From: Thermoleophilaceae bacterium
GTDB lineage: Bacteria; Actinomycetota; Thermoleophilia; Solirubrobacterales; Thermoleophilaceae
Assembly (NCBI GenBank): GCA_013696905.1
Contig: JACCXP010000253.1
Location: 1 to 6,314 of the forward strand
Length of the DNA: 6,314 nucleotides
Reading direction: 5' to 3'
Shown: positions 1 to 6,018 of the stretch, one piece after another
How the letters are laid out: the number at the start of each line of letters is the position of its first letter
How positions within the stretch are numbered: position 1 is the first letter of the stretch
The notes under the pieces: model-generated
Told to the model about the DNA's origin: nothing
Seen by the model: only the letters and a program-made list of their open reading frames with translations
Database searches by the model: none
Translations under genes and position numbers: made by a program

Positions 1-1008
1 GGCCAGGCCCGCGCCGAGGAGCCGTGGGCGGCCGCGCTCGACACCGCCCGCGAGGTGGCCCGGGCGCTCGCTGGAAAGCGGGAGGCGATCGAGATCGGCA
101 CCCCGGAGCCCAGCTTCGAGTTCGACGGCGACGGCCACGTGACCGGCGTTCGCTACGAGGAGCAGACCGAATCGCACCGGTTGATCGAGCAGCTGATGAT
201 CCTCGCCAACGAGCAGGTCGCGGGCTATCTGGCCGATCGCAACAGCCCGACGCTCTACCGAGTGCACGAGCGCCCCGAGCCCGAGGCGATCCGCTTCCTG
301 GTCGAGCGCCTGGCATCGCTCGAGGTGCCGACGCCGCCCGTGTCCGAGCAGATGACCTCGCAGCAGGCCGGTGAGCTCGCGGGAGAGGTCTCACAAGCGG
401 TGGTCGCGCACGTGCAGCGCAGCGGGCGCGGCTCGGCGGCGCTGACGTCGCTCGTGCTGCGCTCGCTCAAGCAGGCCTATTACTCGCCGCGAAACGTCGG
501 CCACGCGGGGCTCGCGAGCCCGCGCTACTGCCACTTCACCTCGCCGATCCGCCGCTACCCGGACCTCGTCGCGCACCGCGCGCTGCTCGGCGCGCTCGGG
601 CTCGACGACGCCGCGCCGGCCGCGGACGACCTCGACGAGGCGGCGACCGACTGCTCGGCCGCCGAGCGCGCGGCGCTGGCGCTGGAGCGCGACGCCGACG
701 ACGTCTGCCTCGCCTTCCTGCTCGAGCGCGTGCTCGCGGAGCGCGGGCGCGAGACTGTCTGGGCCGGGGAGGTCGTCGGGCTGATCGGCGCCGGGGCGTT
801 CATCCGCTTCGGCGACGAGGGCTTCGAGGGCTTCCTGCCGGTGCGGCGGCTGCGCGGCGAGTGGTGGACGCTCAACGACGAGGGGACCGCGCTCGTCGGC
901 GAGCGCCACGGGGGCAGGCTGCGCCTCGGCGACCCGATCGCCGTCGAGGTCACGCGGGTCGAGACCGCCCGCGGCCGTGTCGACCTGGTTCCGGAGCCAG
1001 GGGACTGA
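1..1008 (+). CDS. rnr: Ribonuclease R, C-terminal 335 residues (5' end outside window)
   Basis: This is a 3'-5' processive exoribonuclease of the RNase II/RNB family that degrades structured RNA, including mRNAs released by trans-translation. The reading frame is open from base 1, so the gene enters from the left; the GTG at 55 is internal. Visible RNB landmarks, numbered within the fragment, are HRLIEQLMILANE (about 58-70), YRVHE (about 86-90), the SLKQAYYSPRN stretch, and HFTSPIRRYPDL at 178-189, a hallmark of the RNB catalytic domain. An S1 RNA-binding domain follows from about residue 250 to the end (VWAGEVVGLIGAGAFIRF, then EGFLPVRRL). The catalytic aspartates lie upstream, outside the window. 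The protein stops right after the S1 fold (VDLVPEPGD) with no lysine-rich tail. The stop is 6 bp before smpB, so the two are almost certainly cotranscribed. The family call is secure; RNase R is favoured over RNase II by the motifs and the neighbour. Confidence 0.95.
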   Translation, partial: GQARAEEPWAAALDTAREVARALAGKREAIEIGTPEPSFEFDGDGHVTGVRYEEQTESHRLIEQLMILANEQVAGYLADRNSPTLYRVHERPEPEAIRFLVERLASLEVPTPPVSEQMTSQQAGELAGEVSQAVVAHVQRSGRGSAALTSLVLRSLKQAYYSPRNVGHAGLASPRYCHFTSPIRRYPDLVAHRALLGALGLDDAAPAADDLDEAATDCSAAERAALALERDADDVCLAFLLERVLAERGRETVWAGEVVGLIGAGAFIRFGDEGFEGFLPVRRLRGEWWTLNDEGTALVGERHGGRLRLGDPIAVEVTRVETARGRVDLVPEPGD

Positions 1009-1014
1009 GGCGAG

Positions 1015-1491
1015 ATGGCGAAGAGCAAGAAGCGCAAGGCCGCGCCGGGCGACATCGCAACCAACCGCCAGGCGTCGTTTCGCTACAACCTGCTCGACCG
1101 CTGGGAGTGCGGGATGGAGCTCCAGGGCTCGGAGGTCAAGTCACTGCGCGCGGGCACCGTCCAGCTCAAGGACGCATATGCGGCCCTCCACGATGGCGAG
1201 GTATGGCTGCACAACATGCACATCGCGCCCTATGCGCCCGCCGCGCGCGAGAACCACGAGCCCGAGCGCGCGCGCAAGCTCCTCCTGCACAAGCGCGAGA
1301 TCGAGCGCCTGATCGGGAGCACCGCCGAGCGCGGCCTGACGCTCGTGCCGACGCGGATCTACTTCGCGGGCCGAAACGCGAAGGTCGAGATCGCGCTCGC
1401 GCGCGGCAAGGACGTCGCCGACAAGCGCCGCGACCTCAAGGAGAAGGACGCCCGCCGCGAGATCGAGCGGGCGCTCAGCGAGCGAGCGTGA
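1015..1491 (+). CDS. smpB: SsrA-binding protein SmpB
   Basis: SmpB is the small basic protein that binds the tRNA-like domain of tmRNA, delivers it to stalled ribosomes and occupies the empty mRNA channel with its C-terminal tail. It has 158 residues, the usual length. Family signatures are all present: a basic N-terminus (MAKSKKRKAA), then ELQGSEVKSLRAGTVQLKDAYA (about 35-56, split here by a conserved GSEVKSLR at 38-45), NMHIAPYAPA (67-76), RKLLLHKREIERL (87-99), LVPTRIYFAGRNAKVEIALA (110-129), and the tail GKDVADKRRDLKEKD (131-145), which matches the conserved GKKxxDKRxxxKExD pattern. The ATG at 1015 is preceded by a weak GAGG that overlaps the rnr stop. The upstream gene is RNase R and the downstream SDR begins inside the smpB stop codon, which implies one operon. 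The partner RNA gene ssrA lies 3.3 kb downstream on the same strand. Confidence 0.98.
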   Translation: MAKSKKRKAAPGDIATNRQASFRYNLLDRWECGMELQGSEVKSLRAGTVQLKDAYAALHDGEVWLHNMHIAPYAPAARENHEPERARKLLLHKREIERLIGSTAERGLTLVPTRIYFAGRNAKVEIALARGKDVADKRRDLKEKDARREIERALSERA

Positions 1492-2232
1492 GCTTGACTG
1501 AGCGGGTCGCGCTCGTGACGGGCGCCGGCAACCCGCACGCGATCGGAGCGGCGATCTGCCGGGCGCTCGTGGAGCGCGGCGCGGATGTCTGCCTCACCTT
1601 TCACCCAGGTGGCGGGGAGAGCGAACCGAGCGAGCTCGTCGCCGCGCTGCGCTCGGCCGGCGCGCGAGCGGCGGCGATCGGGATCGACCTCGCCGACGTG
1701 GCGGCCGTCGCGCGACTATTCGACGAGGCAGAGTCGCGAGTCGGCGCGCCGTCCATCCTCGTCAACAACGCCGCCCACTCGACGCCCGACGGCTATCAGG
1801 CGCTCGACGCGGAGACGCTCGACGCCCATCACGCCGTCAACCTCCGCGCCACAGCCTTGCTCAGCGTCGACCTCGCCCGCCGTCACGCGGGCGGTCCGGG
1901 GCGGATCGTGAATCTCACCTCCGGCCAGTCGCTCGGCCCGATGCCCGGCGAGCTCGCATACGCCGCCAGCAAGGGCGCCGTCGACGCCTTCACGCGGACC
2001 CTGGCGCCGAGCTCGCGCCGCTCGGCATCACGGTGAACGCGGTCGGGCCAGGGCCGAACGACACCGGATGGATCGACGCGGAGCTGAGGCGTCGTCTGCT
2101 GCCCCGCTTCCCGATGGGCCGGCTCGGGAAGCCCGACGATGCGGCCGCGCTGGTTGCCTTCCTCGTCAGCGACGAGGCCGGCTGACCACGGGCCAGGTGA
2201 TCCACGCCGAGGGCGGCTTCCTCCGCAGGTGA
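1488..2232 (+). pseudogene. Short-chain dehydrogenase/reductase (FabG-like), two frameshifts
   Basis: An NAD(P)-dependent oxidoreductase of the classical SDR family; the substrate is unknown. GTG at 1488 overlaps the smpB TGA (GTGA), a coupled start. The first frame gives TGAGNPHAIG (11-20, cofactor glycine motif), NNAA (93-96), and a complete catalytic tetrad N118, S145, Y158 (YAASK) and K162. At about 2009 one G is missing (CCGAGCTC where CCGGAGCTC would read PEL), so the frame runs to a stop at 2036. The next frame continues the fold: LGITVNAVGPGPNDTGW, then FPMGRLGKPDDAAALVAFLVSDEAG. At about 2183 a second G is missing (GGCTGACC for GGCTGGACC), giving a premature TGA at 2183-2185. The last frame supplies TTGQVIHAEGGFLRR and a stop at 2230-2232. 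With both bases restored the product is about 248 residues, normal for an SDR. This is either a young pseudogene or a run of base-calling errors; the sequence alone cannot decide. Confidence 0.88.
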
Positions 2233-2272
2233 GCGAGCCGCGCGCGCCTCGAGGCTCCTCGACGGCCGCTAT

Positions 2273-2321
2273 CGCTTACGACAACGAAGTTGCGTGGGAG
2301 GCAACGCGCGTTGTCGTAGCG
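2273..2321. promoter_or_regulatory. Strong two-stage dyad with four alternating CAAC/GTTG half-sites
   Basis: Arms 2273-2286 and 2309-2321 pair over 13 bp with a single bulged T. Inside them, GTTGC (2289-2293) pairs with GCAAC (2301-2305) around a 7-nt loop, for about 18 bp in total. The core CAAC occurs four times in alternating orientation (2282-2285 +, 2289-2292 -, 2302-2305 +, 2310-2313 -). Positions 2302-2313 form a perfect 12-bp palindrome, so two small hairpins can compete with the one long hairpin. It lies between the broken SDR and the start of the hydrolase remnant. No T-run follows, so it is not a canonical intrinsic terminator. It could be a U-less terminator, an attenuator or a double operator. 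The structure is read directly; the function is inferred. Confidence 0.5.
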
Positions 2322-2361
2322 CACAGCGGTGTCGGGACACATATCTGAGAGGCTGCCCCCC

Positions 2362-2929
2362 GTGCAGCTGCGCCTGATTCGCCACGCGACCCTGCTGGTC
2401 GAGATCGCGGGCCGGCGCCTGCTCGTCGATCCGATGCTCGGCGAGGCGGGCTCGGCGCCGCCGGTCGAGTGCTCGACCAACGACCGGCGCAGTCCGCTCG
2501 TGGCGTCACTGTCCCTGTCACAGAGCTGGTCGAGGGACTCGACGGCTTGCGCGTGAGCCGCACGAGCGGACGCCACGGCAGCGGTCAGATCGGCGAGCAG
2601 ATGGGGGCCGTGTCCGGCTTCGTGCTGGCGGCCGCGGGCGAGCCGACGCTCTACATCGCCGGCGACACGAGGTGCGGACCGCCCTCGAGCAGCACCAGCC
2701 CGACGTCGTGGTCGTGAACGCTGGTGCAGCACAGCTCGCCGAGGGCGACCCGATCACGATGACGGCCGGCGAGGTGATCGAGACCGCGCGCTTCGCCCCC
2801 GATGCGCGCGTCGTCGCCGTCCACATGGAGGCGATCAACCACTGCCTGCTGACGCGCGCCGAGCTCGAGGCTGCCGATCTCGTCGAGCGCGTGCTCGTTC
2901 CCGTGGACGGGGGAGAAGCGCCGGTCTAG
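2362..2929 (+). pseudogene. MBL-fold metal-dependent hydrolase remnant, lacking HxHxDH
   Basis: Remnant of an MBL-fold hydrolase of the UPF0173/YtkL-like type, a family of uncharacterised metal-dependent hydrolases. The GTG at 2362 begins VQLRLIRHATLLVEIAGRRL and then LLVDPMLGEAGSAPP, the family's N-terminus; GAGAGG at 2346-2351 is a plausible ribosome site. The frame is lost at about 2502 (GTGGCG, one G short), then resumes as VTVPVTELVEGLD. The text jumps directly to GLRVSRTSGRHG, so the segment of roughly 50 residues that carries the zinc-binding HxHxDH motif in relatives is gone (junction about 2537-2545). GPVSGF-like and EPTLYIAGDT follow. At about 2666-2670, GDT joins DEVRTALEQH with about 13 nt missing, again shifting frame by -1. 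The remaining frame is intact: DVVVVNAGAAQLAEGDPITM, then VVAVHMEAINHCLLTRAEL, to a stop at 2927-2929. Without its metal motif it cannot be an active hydrolase. Confidence 0.85.
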
Positions 2930-3852
2930 CCGGGCTGGACGAACCCGCTCTCGGGCGGGTCGCTGAAGTCGCGCTCGACGAACGATGCCTGCATGCCGCC
3001 GGCGAGCGCCGCCGCCAGCCCGATGTAGACCGCCGCGACCGCGAGGCGCTGGCTGCCGGTGACCTCGAGGAAGCGCCGTCCCTCGGGGGTCTTGCGCTCC
3101 TTCCAGCGCCGCCACGTCTCGAGCCCGCCGAACAGGATCACGAGCAGCATGATCGGGTTCGGGAAAGCGATCGCCACGCCGATCAAGAGGCCGAAGCCGA
3201 TGATCCACATCCACGGCGACAGCGCCGCCATCGCCCGGCCACCGTCGAGCGGCAGGACGGGCAGCAGGTTGAACAGGTTGAGCAGGAATCCCGTGAAGGC
3301 GAGCGCGTACCAGAAGTCGCCGCCGGTCGCATAGCCGAGGGCGAGCGGGACGAGGCAGCCGAGCGCACCGACGATCGGGCCCGCGAGCCCGACGCGGGCC
3401 TCGGCGAGCGCGTTCTTCGGCAGCGACTTGAGCAGGATCGCGGCGCCCAAGAACGGTATGAACATCGGAGCGGAGGCCTTGATCCCCTCGCGCCGCGCCT
3501 GCAGCACGTGACCCATCTCGTGCACGAACAGCAGCGCCACGAACCCGACCGCGAAGGGCCAGCCGAAGATGAAGGCATAGGCGGCCACCGACACCAGCAT
3601 CGACGCCGCCGTGGCGAAGAACTTGATCTTCGTCAGCGCCAGCAGCAGGAACTTGAGCTTGACCCCGAACTTGAAGATCAGCGCGCCGATCGCGATCACG
3701 GGCCCGAGCAGGCGCTTCAACCACGAGCGTCCCCCGTCGCCCGCCGTCTGCGGCGGGTCGTCCGGCCGCGGGGCGTAGGCGGGCCCGTACTCCGTGCCGT
3801 AGTAGCTCGGCTCGTTCGCTGTTCGCTGCTCGCGGTCCGTGCTCGATTCCAT
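2926..3852 (-). CDS. Site-2 protease family (M50) membrane metalloprotease
   Basis: An intramembrane zinc metalloprotease of the M50/S2P class, which cleaves transmembrane segments of substrate proteins such as anti-sigma factors; its own substrate is unknown. The protein has 308 residues. A polar, probably cytoplasmic N-terminus (1-43, rich in P, Y and D) is followed by hydrophobic segments near 50-60, 66-105 and 100-111. HEMGH at 111-115 supplies two zinc ligands and the catalytic glutamate. Further membrane segments cover about 130-175 and 180-200. The second family motif, N192 to R206 with LPLDGGR, supplies the third zinc ligand, D203. More hydrophobic stretches lie near 212-242 and 268-284. 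No PDZ or CBS domain is visible. ATG at 3852 follows the stop of the upstream reductase after two bases (TAAGCATG on the minus strand) and has no clear ribosome site of its own, so translation is probably coupled. Its stop overlaps the stop of the convergent hydrolase remnant. Confidence 0.92.
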   Translation of the reverse strand: MESSTDREQRTANEPSYYGTEYGPAYAPRPDDPPQTAGDGGRSWLKRLLGPVIAIGALIFKFGVKLKFLLLALTKIKFFATAASMLVSVAAYAFIFGWPFAVGFVALLFVHEMGHVLQARREGIKASAPMFIPFLGAAILLKSLPKNALAEARVGLAGPIVGALGCLVPLALGYATGGDFWYALAFTGFLLNLFNLLPVLPLDGGRAMAALSPWMWIIGFGLLIGVAIAFPNPIMLLVILFGGLETWRRWKERKTPEGRRFLEVTGSQRLAVAAVYIGLAAALAGGMQASFVERDFSDPPESGFVQPG

Positions 3853-3854
3853 GC

Positions 3855-4745
3855 TTAGATTGTGGCAGGCGCCTGAGTTGCCGCGATGCAGGCGGCCATG
3901 TCCTCGTCGCCGTGCCCGAGCTCGATCGCCCGCTCGAAGCGCTCGAGGATCGCCGGCGCGAGTGCGAGCTCGAGGTCGGCGCTGCGCGCCGCGTCGAGCA
4001 CGAGCCGAACGTCCTTGCGCGCACCCTTGAGCGTGAACGAGGGTGGGAACTCACCGTCGATCATCATCTTGCCCTTGATCTGGGCATAGGCGGGACCGAG
4101 CGGGCCGCCGTCGATCGCATCGAGGAACTTCGCGGGATCGACGTCGAGCGCGCGGGCGAGCGCGATCGTCTCGGCGAGGCCCTCGATCACGGTCATGACC
4201 CAGTTCTGGGCGACCAGCTTGAGCCGCGTGCCCGAGCCAGCGTCGCCGAGCCAGATAGTCCGCCGGCCGACGGCCTCGAACGCCGGCGCCGTCCCCTCAC
4301 GCGCCCCGGCGGGGCCCGAGGCGAGCACGATCAGCTTGCCCTCCTCGGCGGGCTGCTTGGTGCCGAGCACGGGCGCGTCGACGAAGAGCGCACCGGCGCC
4401 CTCGACGAGCTCGCCGAGGCGACCGACGTCCTCGACGCCGACCGTGCCCATCTGGAGCACCAGGCCCTCGGGGCCGAGCGCGGCTAGGGCGCCGTCCTCG
4501 CCGTCGAGCGCGCCCTCGATCGCCTCGGCGTCGGTCAGCATTGTCAGCACGCAAGCGGCGCCCTCGGCCGCCTCGGCGGGCGTGGCGGCGACCGTCACGC
4601 CGGCGTCGCGCAGCGGCTCGGCCCGCTCGCGCGTGCGGTTCCACACCCTCACGTCGTGCTCGGCCGCGGCCAGGTTGCGCGCCATCGCCGCGCCCATTCT
4701 GCCCGTCCCCAGCACCGCCACGCCGACCTTGCCGCCGTCGTCCAT
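3855..4745 (-). CDS. NAD(P)-dependent beta-hydroxyacid dehydrogenase (3-hydroxyisobutyrate dehydrogenase-like)
   Basis: A cytosolic NAD(P)-dependent reductase/dehydrogenase of the 6-phosphogluconate dehydrogenase-related beta-hydroxyacid dehydrogenase superfamily. It has 296 residues, the usual length. The N-terminal Rossmann fold has VAVLGTGRMGAAMARNL (GTGRMG at 13-18), then VWNRTRERAEPL, where R/T residues after the second strand suggest NADPH preference. The substrate-side motif is DAPVLGTKQPAEEGKL (123-138; relatives usually have DAPVSGG..GA..G.L). The catalytic lysine is K176 in GSGTRLKLVAQNW, where the common NN is QN. K244-D245 lie in KGARKDVRLVLD of the C-terminal helical domain. AAAGGAG (4752-4758, minus strand) sits 6 nt before ATG 4745, a good ribosome site. 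It is first in an operon with the M50 protease and diverges from ssrA. The substrate (hydroxyisobutyrate, succinic semialdehyde, glyoxylate or another) cannot be told from the sequence. Confidence 0.9.
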   Translation of the reverse strand: MDDGGKVGVAVLGTGRMGAAMARNLAAAEHDVRVWNRTRERAEPLRDAGVTVAATPAEAAEGAACVLTMLTDAEAIEGALDGEDGALAALGPEGLVLQMGTVGVEDVGRLGELVEGAGALFVDAPVLGTKQPAEEGKLIVLASGPAGAREGTAPAFEAVGRRTIWLGDAGSGTRLKLVAQNWVMTVIEGLAETIALARALDVDPAKFLDAIDGGPLGPAYAQIKGKMMIDGEFPPSFTLKGARKDVRLVLDAARSADLELALAPAILERFERAIELGHGDEDMAACIAATQAPATI

Positions 4746-4798
4746 CGCCCGCTCCTTTCGCCGAATTGAGCGGCACTCTAGAATTCAGTCCTCACTCA
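4746..4798. promoter_or_regulatory. Divergent intergenic region between the reductase operon and ssrA
   Basis: These 53 bp must carry the start signals for the minus-strand reductase-protease pair and probably for ssrA. The minus-strand ribosome site AAAGGAG is at 4752-4758. The most AT-rich spot, TCTAGAATTC (4778-4787), offers TAGAAT on the plus strand (4779-4784) and TAGAGT on the minus strand as candidate -10 elements. Neither has a convincing -35 at 16-18 bp, so the promoter placement is tentative. The plus-strand transcript could start around 4791 and be trimmed by RNase P to 4799. Confidence 0.35.
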
Positions 4799-5163
4799 GG
4801 GGACGACAGGCTTCGACGTGGACGTTTCGTGAGGGCAGTTGCGAGTCGAGGTCCCCGGTCGGCCTCGTAAAACAACCGGGAAACCAATAAGTGCGGACTC
4901 TCACGAGTACGCCCTCGCTGCCTAGCTCAAACTAGGCGAGTGAGGTGTCGGCCCGCCCTCGGCCCGTGGGGCGGATGACCGGCATCAACAACGGGCTCCA
5001 CCCGCGGCGAGCGCCTCCGGCGCCGCGGGGACACTCAAGGAGGCTGGCTCCCCGAGACCCCGCCGGCGCGGCGACAGGGGAGCGAGATCAAGAGCGCCGG
5101 ATACGCTCGTAGAAGCTGCCCTTTACGCGCCCGCGGACGTGGGTTCGATTCCCACCGTCTCCA
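4799..5163 (+). ncRNA. ssrA: Transfer-messenger RNA (tmRNA, SsrA)
   Basis: One-piece tmRNA of about 365 nt, the RNA that rescues stalled ribosomes with SmpB and adds a degradation tag. The acceptor stem is GGGGACG (4799-4805) paired with CGTCTCC (5156-5162). Its third pair is G4801-U5160, the G3-U70 wobble recognised by alanyl-tRNA synthetase, followed by discriminator A5163. CCA is not encoded and must be added after transcription. The T arm is GTGGG (5139-5143), loop TTCGATT, CCCAC (5151-5155). Pseudoknot PK1 is formed by interleaved stems 4847-4851/4863-4867 (CGAGG/CCTCG) and 4854-4859/4875-4880 (CCCGGT/ACCGGG). The tag frame starts with resume codon GCG at 4893 and ends at TAG 4923. The stop codon sits in a hairpin (GCCTAG..CTAGGC), as in other tmRNAs. 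No clear T-rich terminator follows. Partner genes smpB and rnr are upstream in this window. Confidence 0.96.
4893..4925 (+). other. tmRNA proteolysis-tag reading frame (ADSHEYALAA)
   Basis: Internal mRNA-like frame of ssrA: resume codon GCG, then codons for D-S-H-E-Y-A-L-A-A and the stop TAG. The ALAA end is the usual signal recognised by ClpXP-type proteases. Ten encoded residues equal the E. coli length. The sequence resembles the actinobacterial ADSHQRDYALAA tag with two residues fewer in the middle. The resume codon is preceded by AATAAGT, similar in place to the conserved upstream element that sets the frame in other tmRNAs. Confidence 0.9.
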
Positions 5164-5648
5164 CTCACAAGCCCAGCCGCGAAGAAACGCGAACCCGGCT
5201 CCACAAGCGGTTTTGCGGCTGCTCTGCGGGCGCGAAAGGTGCGAACGAGATGCAGGGGTTTGCACACGGAGCCGCTCGACTCGGTAGCAAGTGGGGAGCA
5301 GTGGGCACTCGAAGGCGGTAGCATCCCGCCTGAGCGACGATGCGTCCTCCCCCCCGGCGCACGCATGCACTAGAGGGCGTTTCTCGTGCCCCGTGGGCTC
5401 GCCGTGGTCTGATGTCCTCGTTGGAAGCCGCACCCGGTGCACGCCCGTGCCCTAAGGGCGTCCCGCGCTTCAAAGCGGCCTCGCCGTACGCGCCCACGTC
5501 CGCCGAGAACCGCATAGAGCGGGATTCAGAAGTGTCGCGCAGGTCCGGCACGGCCGAATCACCGCCGCTGCACCAACGATCCCCATAGTCGCTGCATCCT
5601 CGCTCCCTACCTCGCTACGCCTCGCGCGCCGGATGGCCCGCCCCGGAA

Positions 5649-5734
5649 GGCTGCATAGCCCTACCCTCCGCCCACCCCTTCTCGCGCGCGATGGGGACCC
5701 CGCGAGCCTGGGCGCCACCGCCCCGACACGCACG
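5649..5734 (+). repeat. Degenerate direct repeat, copy A
   Basis: Copy A begins GGCTGCATAGCCCTACCC, has GATGGGGACCCCGCGAGC about 41 nt later, and ends near GACACGCACGCGC. It aligns collinearly with copy B 269 bp downstream at roughly 70% identity by eye, 16 of 18 in the opening block, with small gaps. Weaker similarity extends about 50 bp upstream (CTCGCT-rich, then GCCCG). The central hairpin that is perfect in copy B is not preserved here. Confidence 0.55.
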
Positions 5735-5917
5735 CGCAAAGTTCTGCGTGTGAATTCACGCCTGACGACCCGTATGCGGCCCAATCCGCTTCCGAAGCGC
5801 AATTCGGACCGAGCTCAACCTCGAGCGCGATGCTCTTGGCCGTACCCGCCCCGTGATCCTTCCGTACTCACTCCCGCCCTCGCTCCGTCCGTCTTCCGCC
5901 CCAGTAGCCCGGGCGAG

Positions 5918-6000
5918 GGCTGTATAGCTCTACCCATCCACCCCCTCCTTGTGGTGGATGGAACCCGCGAGCGTGAGGGCTGCCCCAACCGTACACGCGC
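5918..6000 (+). repeat. Degenerate direct repeat, copy B, with internal 9-bp hairpin
   Basis: Copy B begins GGCTGTATAGCTCTACCC, has GATGGAACCCGCGAGC about 39 nt later and ends near GTACACGCGCGC. It holds a perfect hairpin: CCATCCACC (5934-5942) pairs with GGTGGATGG (5953-5961) around a 10-nt loop. The copy ends about 20-30 bp before the presumed left end of the IS256-type element. Whether the unit is an intergenic repeat family or a remnant of a duplicated element cannot be told here. Confidence 0.55.
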
Positions 6001-6018
6001 GCCTATCAGTAGAGAAGC

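Larger units (their letters stand above)
5164..6018. other. Gene-free stretch between ssrA and the IS256-type element
   Basis: I see no credible protein gene here on either strand. Open frames are arginine/proline/serine-rich shadows with no recognisable motif and no good ribosome site. There is no tRNA T-loop besides that of ssrA, no CRISPR array and no integrase. Visible structure: CGCG-AAGAAA-CGCG just after ssrA (about 5177-5190), GGCGG/CCGCC around TAGCATC near 5315-5332, a C7 tract near 5348-5355, GCCCTAAGGGC near 5450, the perfect palindrome GTGAATTCAC near 5749-5758, and the long direct repeat listed separately. The 3' half is visibly richer in C and T on this strand than the genes are. 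It may be decayed mobile or island DNA lying downstream of a common integration site. Confidence 0.5.

Noticed and set aside
861..1487. Upstream extension of the SDR frame through rnr and smpB
   Set aside because: The translation before 1488 is low-complexity R/P/A text overlapping two certain genes. The SDR N-terminus starts naturally at GTG 1488.
2330..2341. GTGTCGGGACAC mini-palindrome before the hydrolase start
   Set aside because: Five-base arms with a two-base spacer are expected by chance in DNA this GC-rich and do not support a separate site.
2651..4054. 467-codon minus-strand open frame overlapping the protease and the dehydrogenase
   Set aside because: It lies in another frame of two well-supported genes and its arginine/alanine-rich text matches no family. 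It is a high-GC shadow.
5174..5219. Possible ssrA terminator (AGCCGC paired with GCGGCT)
   Set aside because: The stem is only 6 bp with a loop of about 34 nt and no T-run follows the second arm; the TTTT lies inside the loop.
5035..5442. Minus-strand open frames across the 3' part of ssrA and downstream (including 5088-5366 and 5165-5551)
   Set aside because: They are antisense to the tmRNA T arm and acceptor and contain the GGDGGNRTHV / WRRWESNPR type of translation, a common artefact of reading tRNA-like ends backwards. No ribosome site or domain supports them.
5340..6018. CRISPR array or tandem repeat array
   Set aside because: Only two degenerate copies 269 bp apart; no short regularly spaced identical repeats.
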